From Macrocybe gigantea (Eukaryota > Basidiomycota > Agaricomycetes > Agaricales > Callistosporiaceae), in assembly GCA_011319805.1 (NCBI GenBank), contig SJRY01000245.1, forward strand, positions 62,001 to 126,000: a DNA stretch of 64,000 nt, written 5' to 3'. Below the pieces are notes generated by a model. It was given only the letters and a program-made list of their open reading frames with translations, searched no databases and was not told the DNA's origin. Shown here piece by piece: positions 24,290 to 35,139 of this stretch (the first letter of the stretch is position 1; each line of letters opens with the position of its first letter). Both the position numbers and the translations under genes were made by a program.

Positions 24290-27239
24290 TTAGAGGTATA
24301 CCACATATGATCCGATGACAGGCCGATGGTCACTGCGACCACCCAACCGTTGCATCGAGCGATCGTCCAGCGTGTCGTAACTTAGGCAAACCACGTCCCC
24401 TTTACGCGCCGAGAAGGCCACTTCATGAGGCTCAAATGTCGTGGCCACGGGAGATGAATGTATCAGAAACGACGGTAGGAAGCGCCATAGAGAGACCCCA
24501 GGCTGGGCATTGTCTACGGAATCGTCAACTCCCGCCTCAGTAGAATGACCCTCATCCTCCAGGCCCGTCACACGCCGGACACTTGGTGACCCTGGGACAA
24601 CGGTAGCAGAACTACCACGTCGTGGACCAGCGCGACCCGTTTTACGGCAAACATCTACTGACTGAATTAGGTAGGATTCGGATGGCGTCTCCTCCTGAGC
24701 GATAGTCTGCGTTTCCTGTGATCGAGTGGTTGACGCGGTGGCGCTGGAGTCTTTGCGAATGCGGTTGGAAATGGGCCTGAATGCATTGACGAAAAACTGG
24801 CTCATGCGCGTCCTGGGCTTGACGTTGAATTCCGGCTCCCCAGTCATGGGTTCCGGCTCAACCGTCGATTTCCACAGGATTCTGTCACACCTGACAAACG
24901 CACCAACTCAACTGCATGATCACCTAAGACAAGACGCTGCATGACGTACCAGCTGGGTACTCTCTGTTTGTGTGAAGAGTCGTATACCCCTTTTTCGTTG
25001 GGATCACCAGCTGCGTCAGTCGGCAAGCTCGACCGTGTGGAAGTAATGTGCAGTAATGACGCGGAACGTACGGCCCCACCCACCACGTCGGCCGAGAGGT
25101 TCCGCACGGAAGGATCTTTCAATGGTTTTTCCTGGAAGGCATCGACGGAATGCTGTTGGGTATATCTTGACTTGTGGCTGGTACTGTGCTTTAGGTTGAC
25201 ATGTCTTCCACGTAACGCGCGTTTTGGGGAAAACAACGCAAACCACTTGGCCCTGACTTTCGAGATATGCGAGACAGAGGTCTTGCTGGTGCTTGTTGTC
25301 ATAGTTTGCGAGGAAGGGTATGCATGGAAAGATTCGCCCAATCCCCGCTCCGTCCCAACCTTTGAGTGCGATGATGACCAGACGGATGAACCCACTGATG
25401 CTGCCTCATTGTCGGGATCTTCCTCATCGGCATCCATTCCCTCATCGGCGGTCGTGTCCTTCTCTGTGGCCATGTTCCGATGAAATAATTCCTGTGGCTG
25501 GGGTTCCACTTTCGTGATTCTCTTCTTTTTCATGGTACGCATGACGTCGTACTTGAATGTAGGAGGGAAATTAATTGGACCTTCATTGAAGCCAGCAAAT
25601 GCTTGGCCACCATTCATCAAGGCTTTGAGTTGGTCAAACGCCAACGCTTGCGTATAGTCTGTTTACAAGAGCGTTCAACTACATTTCCAAAAATAAAATA
25701 CAGAACGGGATCACCTCGACGCGAAACCAACCAATCGGCATGTAGCCTTGTGATATTCAAGCGAAAATTGAGGTCTCCGCAAAGGAAGGTGTAATCAAAT
25801 TTGTCACTCAGGTCTGCTAGGTCAGACACCATCCTTTGAGGAGAGTCCCAAGATAAATTATTTACCTTCAGCCATAATCCTAGGATCGTCCGAGGATAGA
25901 AAATCATCGACGGACAACTCTGCCTATGCATCTGTGAATTCAAAATCACAACCAGATACCGAAGTCACTGCTGACCTTGATTTTTGCTAGATTTGCGAGT
26001 CTATGATATACTTTTTCCTCATGGGCTGCTCGTGTCGCATCGACATCGTCCCGGACAGTATGAATGCACGTCCTCACCTGTCAAATGAGCATTGAGGAAA
26101 AGCAGGGTTGTCCCGTCAAGGTTAACAGTTATGCCGACTCCACCCTTATTGCCGACGCGACCTCCTATCAAACCAGTTGTAACCGCTGACTTGGATGTAC
26201 CTGTTATGGCCACTAAGCAGCGAAACACTATACTGTAGATTGTGAAGCTTTACCTCGGACTAAGGGCTCTAATTCTCGATGTATGTATACCGCAAGATAT
26301 ATACCCATCATTCTTTCTTTGACAAGAAGGCAATATGGACCACGACGTGGTTCCTTCGACAATATCCGAGGTGACAAGGGTTTTGGAGAGCTCACATGGG
26401 GAAGGCTTGTCGCTCTTGATCTAATTCCGTGGCCACTCGCATAACAAAGCCAATTCTCCGTCAAGGACGTCCAACCCGAGGCGAGATCCTGGACGTCACT
26501 GGGGGATTCTCCGTGCTGGCGTTTGGAACGGTGGCGTTCGTTCTGCCTCTGATATTCCGTCGACTTTTCCCTCAGTTTCTCGCGCTCCTTTTCCTTCTCC
26601 TTGTCTATGAGCTTGAAACCGGCACCGAGTCCCATAGGAATTCCTGGGCATCACGTATGTCAATATAGATATGATATTCCTTTGCGGATGCATACCAGAA
26701 GCAGAGGGACATTCCTGACCAGCACTATTCCGAATCCCCGTCAGCAAGCATCGACAGAATGCAGATTGCGGAATTACATCACCACGAAATGGTATGGATG
26801 GTTTGAATCGAGAGCCAGACTGGGAAACGCGGGATTTGAGGTCAAGGACGGTGACCATAAAGGAACCTTGCCCAAGAGTTCTTCCAGATCCCCCTTAAAT
26901 CCGCATCGTCTTCTAAAATGGTTCAGGACTAATTTAAAGCAGCCTACCTTTGGTAAAGAATCATGCATGTTCCAGGTCACGATCTTAACCTTCAACGCCC
27001 TGGGAGGTGTCGCCGTCTTCATAGAGGATTGAGGCAGCGTTTGTCTGTCGTTAGACGTGCTGTCATTTAACGATGGGCGAGCTGAGGGAAAGAGATTCTG
27101 AAGTCGAACAAGGACACTGGGATGCACTGTACCAGAAGTCAGCAGTATTGAGGTTTGAGGGACTGAGGAGGTTACCGTGTCGCGGCTGCGCGCTAGATGT
27201 GAACAAGGATTCGGCCTCCGTGATTCCGTCTTCAGACAT
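24290..27239 (-). CDS. Inositol polyphosphate 5-phosphatase with two large insertions in the catalytic domain
   Basis: Removes the 5-phosphate of phosphoinositides such as PI(4,5)P2. Start at 27239 (MSEDGITEAESLFTSSAQ), with an intron after PRH that joins to VHPSVLVRLQNLFPS. Catalytic motifs in order: VKIVTWNMHDSLP (about 27000), GRVGNKGGVGITV with FLNAHLTGED, FLCGDLNFRLNI (25770), FPPTFKYDV (25560), RVPSWCDRILW (about 24950-24860, rebuilt by splicing), GGRSDHRPVIGSY (24320). About 200 Ser/acid-rich residues sit between PPTFKY and PSWCDR, and about 180 more between CDRILW and SDHRPV; most family members have only short loops there. No Sac1 or clear PH/C2 domain is seen, so it is not a synaptojanin-type fusion. 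Stop 24290-24292. Confidence 0.86.
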
Positions 27240-27842
27240 ATTGGGGAACAGGTTTGGTTGAGAAGGTCAGAAAGGGGGCACCTGTATCGCAAAGCTGTAT
27301 GCCATGAGGCCAAGGAAGCGATGGGTAGAAATGATTAATGTGCGACGACAGATCTTAGGGTCCGTGCAGCATTTGATCATGCTAACGACATGTAGCAACT
27401 ATTGATGCCACATTTGTAACAAAGGCTTGAGATGGAGCCACCAACACTTCCCGCAACGAATGAATGTAGCCAACGCCGAGGAAGGATGACAAAGTGCTGC
27501 AGGATGGGAGAAGAGCCTCCTTCTACTAGTAGCGCCTTTGAACCATCATCACAGAACACTTCACAGCATCTCAAACAACGACAATTCTCATGTTGACACA
27601 CGCAAGCGAATCAGATGCCAATGACGTGCCGGAAAGCACGAACGATACACTAGGACGGACCTATGCTAGTCGGATATAGCGAGTGTCTAGGATGAAGAGC
27701 TCAGATAGGGATGGAAACTGGAATTACGACGATAAGAAGGGGCTGAAAGGGGACTGGAATCAACATACTTCACACCGCTGTGGAGAAAGTCACTCTCGAC
27801 GTCAGCAAGGCCTGGCGACTATTTCGACCGCGAAGAGCAGGC
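27240..27842. other. Intergenic region with no supported gene
   Basis: Lies between the 5-phosphatase start and the DUF1748 stop, both minus strand. It should hold the 5-phosphatase promoter and DUF1748 3' UTR. Short frames on both strands (54-74 codons, for example ATG at 27432 plus strand) lack recognisable motifs. Confidence 0.5.
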
Positions 27843-28129
27843 TCAGTGGGAGGACTTTGAGTCTCGCTTGAAATACGAGCTGTTCACAGCCGAGGCTTGA
27901 ATCATGTCAAATACGGATTCTCCAATGCTAAAGAACTTCTCAGCGACGGAACGAGCTGTTGGATCTGATATGGCAGATGCATCCGGTCTACAAGGAAAGA
28001 AGGGTCAACAAAACGCCCAGGTGAGGAGGATTGAACTGACGAGAAACCGCTGGACCGCCTAACTCCTGCAACTACTGTCGAGACCAATACGGCATCGACA
28101 GCATAATGAACGACCTTTCCGAGGACCAT
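27843..28129 (-). CDS. Small DUF1748 family fungal protein
   Basis: A conserved fungal family of unknown function, about 75-80 residues long. Exon 1 (28129-28041) encodes MVLGKVVHYAVDAVLVSTVV then AGVRRSSGF. The GT-AG intron 28040-27988 (53 nt) is removed. Exon 2 (27987-27843) encodes PDASAISDPTARSVAEKFF, SIGESVFDMIQASAVNSS and YFKRDSKSSH, stop 27843-27845. Total 77 residues. The N-terminal half is hydrophobic enough for one membrane segment. The gene is too short and split to be obvious as a single frame; the long plus-strand frame opposite exon 2 is its shadow. In tandem downstream of sulfite oxidase. Confidence 0.85.
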
Positions 28130-28225
28130 ATTTGAATGTTATGAAGAGTGGACGCTTGGATTAAAGGTGGTTGCTTGTTTTGTTTGTGATCATGACACGT
28201 CTTACAACAATATGTCAAACAACTG

Positions 28226-29461
28226 CTACCACTTTCCAACACCCCAGGCATTGAAAGCGACTCCTCGCATATTCCACTCTCCATCCTTCGGCTGTATTTC
28301 GCCATTGTCATCCCATGCCCGACTGTGAACGGTTCCATGTTCTGCGACCCCGTGCAATTCCACTTCCCATAAAGTCCAACTCCACTTTCCCTCCTGATAC
28401 GTGATGGTCGCAGTATGCCATGTCGATCCGTCGTCTGAGGTAACCTCGACGGCTGACACGTTTCCCGACGACCCAGGGACAGCGTAGCCTTTGACAAAGA
28501 TTGATGTATCGGAGATAGCTACAACGGATGCAACCACAGAGTTCAACGGAAGAGCTGTCATCGCGGGATATTTGGACCATAACGGAGCTGCATATTCCCT
28601 CGTTTCGACCTAGAGGAGAGAAATAAGCAATGAGGCAAATGGACGGTCCAGTTCGGTACCTCAGGCGGCAAGATTTTGTAGTCTAATTGTTGATAGAAAT
28701 TTTCCGACTCCTGAGACGACACGATGACATTGTCAAGCCATTTCACCCATCGAGCGCCCAGATAGCCGGGGACTACTACACGAAGAGGTGCTCCATGATC
28801 GGCTGAAAGCGGCTCGTCATTCATCTTGAGTCGTGTCAGAAAATGTACCATGCATAAAAGCCATGGGCGTACCTCAAAGGCGAGCAATACGTCGGCTGCA
28901 GGATCCAAAGCTCTCTCCAGTGGAATCGATGCACCATAGTATTCGTCGTCTTGGCATAAAGTAGCATACGATGTGAAGCAAACGTGAGAGTAACCCTGCT
29001 GAACTCCAACAAGGTTGAGCAGATCACAAAGACGGACGCCTCCCCATCTGCAGTTCGCTATCACTCCATCGGCCCAGGCAACGCCATGCACTGGTTTAAT
29101 GGAGCCCATTTCTTGTCTCCTGTTGCCAGCGCACTGATTTCAACTGGACCTCAGAAGGGTGAACCACTGAAGGCAACGGCTCGACGCTCACTTGAAGTGT
29201 GGCAACTACATGTACGACTGGCAACATCGACTTGAGGTCAGAGATTGTGAACTTAAGCTCGCGGTTCACACCGCCCCTCACAGACACAGAGAACGTGGTG
29301 TCGTCGAACTCCCGGACGGGACCATGGTTCCGGCAGTAGACGAGGTCCTCAGGAGTCGATGGAAATTCCACCAAGGCGGACGCCGGTGGTTCAGCGTTGT
29401 ATGGTTGTTCGGCCTGAACGGTAAGAATACGGGAGTGGGGAGGCTCATTAGAGTAGTCCAT
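28226..29461 (-). CDS. Sulfite oxidase-type molybdenum cofactor enzyme without haem domain
   Basis: Oxidises sulfite to sulfate with a molybdopterin centre. Start at 29461 (MDYSNEPPHSRILTVQ). The molybdopterin domain begins PEDLVYCRNHGPVREFD. The Mo-ligand cysteine lies in CAGNRRQEMG, rebuilt by splicing: ACA CTT CAA joins TGC GCT GGC after a roughly 60 nt intron ending near 29134. Further conserved stretches: WADGVIANCRWGGVRLCDL, DEEYYGASIPLERAL-like DDEYYGASIPLERAL, SADHGAPLRVVVPGYLGAR and VKWLDNVIVSSQES. The C-terminal dimerisation domain includes VKGYAVPGSSGNVSAVEV and HSRAWDDNGEIQPKDGEWN, stop 28226-28228. There is no cytochrome b5 domain and no obvious mitochondrial presequence, so the electron acceptor and compartment are uncertain. 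Confidence 0.9.
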
Positions 29462-29631
29462 AGCAGAAATGAGGACAACGCGTGGCAGACGGATCTCGCA
29501 TAACTCAGTCACTGTGATACAGAAACTATTCTCACTTTCCACCTTGGTCCTCCAGTTCACATGTGATTCAGAACGGGTCTATACAGCCGTTTTATTCGTC
29601 TACCCTTACAGAACTTAGTCGTAAAGCAGCT

Positions 29632-30171
29632 CAAGGTTCCAACGATACTGGGAAGGTTCCGTTTTCGCGTTGCTCATCGAACTTTGCAATCTGATACAGC
29701 CCAAGACGTGAATCCGCAGAGTCAAAGCCTCGTCAACAAGTGAACTTACCCATTCGTCTGCAGAACCAGTCCCACTGAGATCACGATTGCGTAGAGGGAG
29801 AGGTTGATACGTACTAGGACACAGAGAATGATATGCTCGCTTGAACTGCTTGCAGGGCGCAAAGTCTTCACCCTTCGCGGCTATGCATTTGAAGTAGTCC
29901 GCATAATTCTGGAAGCTATACAGGGATGAATGGTCATTAATTGGCATAAATATGCTGAAGTTCGCTACCAGTTGCGGGTTTGGTTGGCGTTAGGGAACCG
30001 GGCTAGATACAGGTCAGCTCGGAAAATTCCATCATAGGACCACAACAAGGTCGTTCTCACCGTCGAAGCCAACGGTTTGTAGGACAAAGCGACTACAAGA
30101 GAGTGAGCTGCTTAATCCCTTGGACCTGAGAATGGGGGATAATACCTCTGGGTAGCTTCAGCGTCGGACAT
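29632..30171 (-). CDS. COX12: Cytochrome c oxidase subunit VIb (Cox12)
   Basis: Intermembrane-space subunit of respiratory complex IV. Start at 30171 (MSDAEATQ), then short exons joined by four or five small introns: SRFVLQTVGFD, ARFPNANQTRNC, FQNYADYFKCIAAKGEDFAP and CKQFKRAYHSLCP, NEW, IAKFDEQRENGTFPVSLEP, stop 29632-29634. The twin-cysteine pattern is intact: C-x9-C (CFQNYADYFKC, whose first Cys codon is split by an intron) and C-x10-C (CKQFKRAYHSLC). Length about 86 residues, normal for the family. Head to head with PRP18. Confidence 0.93.
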
Positions 30172-30299
30172 GGTAGCGGGTCAAGTTGTTGGCAGGATGG
30201 CTCGGGTCGTGGCGGAAGAGACTGTGTTTGGGGTGATTATGTCAGCAATAGAACTTGGCCTCGAATTCAGAGCTAGAACGGCAACTCTTGGTGCTCAGC
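30172..30299. promoter_or_regulatory. Shared divergent promoter (COX12 / PRP18)
   Basis: 128 bp between the start codons. No TATA box or CACGTG site is visible; the assignment rests on gene layout. Confidence 0.4.
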
Positions 30300-31633
30300 A
30301 TGGACGCCCTCAGAGCAGAAGTCGCTGCCAAACGCAAGATCATCGCAGAGGACCCCTTATTGACGTCTCGCCCCACGAAATACATGCGCAAGGGCGATAT
30401 CGAACGCCTGAAAGAAGAACTCAAGGCCAAGCAAGAACAGGAAAAGCTAGACGCCTCACGTAAAGAGGCGGCGAAACAGCTGGAGCGAGCGACGAAGCAA
30501 CCATTAGTGAGCTCTCCTTCTGCTCACCGCCAACGCATCCTAATTTCTCACTGGAGAACAGGCCCCTATACGTTCTACAACAAGTTCCCCGCTTCCAAGC
30601 AGTCGTGATTCTGATTCTCCTAGACCGGAATCTGCTTTCAATATATCCAACGAAGAAACCATCAGGCGGCTGCGAGCGAAAGGTCAACCAATCAGACTGT
30701 TTGGGGAGTCCGACAAGGACCGCAGGCTCCGTCTCAGGGCCCTCGAACTCATAGAGGAAAAGGGCCACGAACAACATGGTGGCCAGAACGACTTCAAGAA
30801 AGCCTTAGAAGACGTCGAAAACGTAGAAAGGGAAATGCAGAACAAAAACAACAAAGGGAAAAAGAAAGAGGACGCTGCTCAACCGTCCATGGGCGTGTTG
30901 GATCTCGAGCTCATAAAGACGGATCCGGACAAGCTCTACCCTCTTATATATTACGCACTCAAGCGCACCCTCAAAGAATGGGAAGAGGCTATGGACGAAC
31001 GGCCTGGTAAGCTATTCTCCCAATCACCCTGTCTTTCCTGACTTTGACGCCGAGATGTATAGAGCATATCAAGCGGACGACACAAGGGAAATTGGCCGCA
31101 GCTACACAAGTGCAATCCGCCCAGTACCTTAAGCCGCTCTTCAAAGCGCTCCGATCAAGGGTTGGTTGACGTTTGCCTCTCAAGACTTCAGCTGATTGCT
31201 GAGGAACATTCCATATTTTAGTCCTTGCCAGAAGATGTGCTTGCCCGCATCGCCGAAATAGTGCACTACATGCAAAAGCGGCAGTACCAACGTGCAAATG
31301 ATGCATACCTGCGATTGTCCATTGGAAATGCCCCCTGGCCCATCGGCGTGACTATGGTTGGGTATGTTGTCGTCATTTATTCCGCATGTTTCGCGCGTAG
31401 GCTGACTGGCATCCTAGTATCCATGAGCGTTCGGCTCGCGAAAAGATTTCTGCAGATCAAGTAGCACACGTCCTAAATGATGAAGTCAGCCGCAAATATA
31501 TTCAAAGTCTGAAGCGGTGAGATCGTACCAATATCTTCTGTCTTCTTCTCCACTTACGAAATGCTCGTTCAGACTTTTGACCTTTTCTCAGACGAAGTAT
31601 CCACCAGATGATATTTCGCAGCTTATGGGCTGA
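30300..31633 (+). CDS. PRP18: Pre-mRNA splicing factor Prp18
   Basis: Acts in the second catalytic step of splicing. Start at ATG 30300 ([18 protein letters not shown]). The N-terminal SFM/PRP4-like motif is [20 protein letters not shown]. The intron starting at 30508 (GTGAGC) joins QPL to [19 protein letters not shown]. The C-terminal Prp18 helical domain spans about 30890-31630: [35 protein letters not shown], then after introns [56 protein letters not shown] and [19 protein letters not shown]. Ends DDISQLMG, stop 31631-31633. All introns are 50-60 nt. Confidence 0.92.
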
Positions 31634-32217
31634 TGCAGATATTTAATGAAGGATGTTTACGCTCTTTAGGATCCAGTATGTGATCACATGTGTAGTGTTT
31701 GTAATGTATCGGGCTTCTTCCCGTTTCGCGCATCTCGTCTGATCAGCCTGGCAAGGTCCATTCTCTATCTAGCACCTTACGCGCCACCAATTGAGCCAGT
31801 TCATTTCTCGTTGATTACAAGGCCTTAGGCATTAGGATTTCATTCATGATTTTACGCTTAGCAAGTCCGTACCGCGGTTCATTTTGTATGTCCCGCATAC
31901 AGTACCTATGTATTGCGAAACAGCCGTAAAAAAGCGAAACTTGTCATGCTGGCATGGTGACTTCGCTATCAAATATACTTCCACGAAGCCGAGGCCTTCT
32001 CAAAAATACCATTATAGCAAAACTTTATCTAGGACAGCAGCCCGCCAACAATGATCAGAGGCACGGATGCTTCGACCTGTGGCACTCTATCTGCAGAATT
32101 GCACCAGCATTGTATCCTTGTCGGACCCGAGATGCGTATTGCTAAACGCTGCAATGTATTGCCATGAAGGCGATGAATAGGCAGAGAAATTGATCGGTAA
32201 CCAAGGTTGAGGACCAT
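31634..32217. other. Intergenic 3' region between convergent genes
   Basis: 584 bp between the PRP18 and JJJ1 stop codons. No conserved frame, repeat or RNA gene recognised. Confidence 0.6.
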
Positions 32218-34222
32218 CTATTTCTTGCCTTTCCTCGGTTTATCGCTCGGGTTGCCACTACCCTCTGTAGACAAGGTTGCTCGAGCATGCCCTGTCTCCT
32301 TGATATGAGTAAAGAGCTTCGTCTTGCTTGTAAATATTTCCTGACAAACGTTGCATTGATGCTAAGAGGAGGACGTTAGAATTAACGCCGCTAATCAGAC
32401 AGTTAACGCATCACCTGTATCGATCCCTGAACCGCCGCCTTCTTCGCCTGCCGGGCTCGTCGCCTTTCCCGCTTGGAAACCTCAGGCGAGAGCTGAAGCA
32501 TCCTCTCGTCATTAGTCCCATCTGCTTGGTTGAGATCATGGCCATCCTCTCTATAAAGGGCACCGTGGATCCGTTGGATTTTGAAAGCTCGCCTCTGCGT
32601 CTTTGTAAGAGGTTGTGGAGATGGGTTCCTCCGGTACAAAATTGTTTCCTCCCCAGACAACGGCTGTTCATTGTCGCTTGTACTATTGGACTTCTGCGTA
32701 TGCGCTGCAGTGCCTTCCTGATCTTTCGCCGGTACAGAATTAGATTCGGTGGGAACAGTTTCCACATGTGCGTCTTCCGAATCCGGTTCGAGCACGAGCT
32801 CTTCGTTTTCTGCCCGCATAGCATTTTTGAGTTTTTCGACTTCCTTGAGGTGTTTTCGGCTTCGTTCATGGCTATTCCAAGCAGCCTCGCTCCGAAAGAC
32901 CTTGCGACATGCGACACATTCCCACTCTTCGGTATTCTCCCCCTCTGCCGCCGCCCATTCGAGGTCTGCAGGTAAACTAGTGTCTTGAATTCGTTGCCAT
33001 GGTTGATCGACGTAATTCGCGATGACTTGCGCACGCAGACGAGACGCCTCTCTAGCAGAACCCGCCGTCATTGATATGTTTGACTGGCTACTTTCCGCCT
33101 GTTGAGTAAGGTATGTCTTGTACCTGGGATCTCGTTTGCGAGTGAACCGCGCTAGCGACTTCCATTACATGATCAGAACGTCCAGCCTGAGATGATTGAC
33201 CAAATAAAGCGTACTCGAATAGTATCATTGTAGTCCCTCCGAGCCTCGTCCCTTGCCTTTTTATTCTCTTTCTCCATTAACCTGTTGGAACAACAGACGC
33301 ATCATTAGCATGCAACAACACGAGACAACGAGACAACGAACGGCGAACCTTCTAACGCGCCGATCTGGTGCCTCTAAAAGATTCCATCGCTCACACCAGA
33401 GGAAATCCTTTTCCGTGGTAAAGTTTAACCAGACCGAATAAAAATCTCTGACCGCAGCTTCGCCTTTGGTATCAGACCAAGTCCATGTTGAATATCCAAA
33501 TGATGGATAATGAAAGGTGGATGAATGCAGACTTTCTTCCTCTGCTAAACGTGTAAAAAGATTGCGGTATAGCGCGAAAAAGCCCTAATGCATGGTCAGC
33601 TTCTGGAGCCTAAAGAGCAGAGCAAGGGCACGAACATTGTCACTATCATCAAAACCGGTCCAAATTGTGGTGTCGAAAAATCTGGACAAGTGGCTGACGG
33701 TCAAGCCTCTGCCTCTTGTTTTGGGGGGTGGGGCGCCCTTGCGAACATCTTCAAAGACGGCTTCTGCATCAGGCTCTGGTACAAGAGACGCCCGGTGACT
33801 ATCGTACCAAGCGCGTTCCTACTGTTGGTATGAGAGAAGTGGGCGATTATGCTTCAAGGGTAAATTACCTGTTCGTCGCTCAAGACCTTGTAAAACGGAG
33901 TCAAACAAACGCCATGCAGCCAAAGACAGTTCAGAGCGCTAATTTACCTCGTATGCTTGTTGTAGCGAAGCGAAGCGTTTAGTTGCAGCTTCAACGTCAT
34001 CGTGGTTCTTGTCGGGGTGGTGAATCAGAGCAAGTCTCCTGAATGACCGCTGCGGATACGGTCAAGCTATGATTACGATCGGATAGACATAAAGGCATGA
34101 TCGAAACGTACCCTGATTTCGTCGACGGTGGCATTCTCGTCGACTTCAAGAAGTTGATAATAGTCCGGCACGCCAGAATCCGTTCCAGCTCCATCTCTTG
34201 CTGTGGACTCTCCGGCGCCCAT
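32218..34222 (-). CDS. JJJ1: JJJ1/DNAJC21 J-protein with two C2H2 zinc fingers
   Basis: Hsp70 co-chaperone for late cytoplasmic 60S ribosome maturation in yeast, where it helps release Arx1 with Rei1. Start chosen at 34222 ([15 protein letters not shown]), because the J-domain then sits near the N-terminus: [17 protein letters not shown], intron, [18 protein letters not shown] (HPD intact), [13 protein letters not shown]. The frame stays open upstream to an ATG at 34408, so a longer form cannot be excluded. The middle carries the charged [16 protein letters not shown] region ([20 protein letters not shown]). Zinc finger 1 is [20 protein letters not shown] (near 32900). Zinc finger 2 is [20 protein letters not shown] in the last exon, followed by a basic tail [12 protein letters not shown], stop 32218-32220. 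Confidence 0.92.
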
Positions 34223-35139
34223 GCTGGACGCAGTGGTTGAAGCGATAAGATCCCAATTTGGAAAGTGATCGAAAGGCTGAAAATTTGTAATGGCAGTCCC
34301 CACCAGCTCACACTTTCTCTCCGTCATGTCCGACTTTCTCAAGTCCTCCTTGGGTTCATCGTCTTCCTCAGCAGGTTGTCTTTTTCGCAATATAAGCTCA
34401 CATGGCACATCCTGATCTTTTCAAGACATGGCAGCACGGAAGGAAGCAATTATGAACTCGGTTCGGAACGAAGTTGCATTAGCAAATGCGCAAGAGCTCA
34501 TGAATGTGTGTTCATTGCTTTTCTGCCGAGGTCAAGGTCAATGACGCGTCATTCAGAAAGCAAACGATCGCTGCTATTTGAAATGTGTAACGAAACCTGG
34601 AACATCACTGTCGAATTCAGAACAGGTAGACTGATCTGCGTGCCGCCATTCAGCATATTGAGTTTGTCCCTGATAGACCTGCCTTGCGAGGTGTTTCGAC
34701 CGCTATATGGAAGCATGTGAGTGTAGAAATTCGCCCTAAATAGGCCCTTTCTGATTTTTGGCAAGTCAACATTGTCAGCCGCGCGTATATGTCAAGAATA
34801 TCCCGGGAGAACGCGGCTGTCGACCAGACAACTTCCCTCTAGTCTGCTAGTCATTCACCCCTGGTGACAACAGTGTGAAGGTGAACCAGTAAAAGGCATC
34901 AAATAATTTATATACAGGATGCTTTGCTATTGCAAGTACATGTTACAATCAACATTTGATCAGCATTATGGTGGTCTTCAGAAGATAGGTTCCTAAGCGC
35001 CGCTTTACTCACGAAGCGACTAATTACTGGGAAAGATGATAAGCTCTGTAAAGTGAGAGTGATTAGGTGAGAAAACTAGGTAGAATGAACCTGGTCAGTA
35101 AATAATTAATCTGGCGAATTATAAAATTCTGGGGACCGA
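34223..35139. other. Intergenic region between JJJ1 promoter and homeodomain gene 3' end
   Basis: 917 bp. Contains the JJJ1 5' region and the 3' UTR of the homeodomain gene. A 151-codon plus-strand frame at 34265-34720 has no recognisable motif and overlaps the JJJ1 upstream frame. Confidence 0.5.

Noticed and set aside
27432..27596. 54-codon plus-strand frame starting MEPPTLPATNECSQRRG
   Set aside because: Good start context but no known family and no convincing continuation exon; an equally long minus-strand frame overlaps it.
27683..27900. Plus-strand frames ending SRLKYELFTAEA that look protein-like
   Set aside because: They lie opposite exon 2 of the minus-strand DUF1748 gene, whose spliced product matches its family; the plus-strand text is a shadow or its 3' flank.
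34265..34720. 151-codon plus-strand frame
   Set aside because: No motif, overlaps the JJJ1 upstream region, low-complexity hydrophobic text typical of chance frames.
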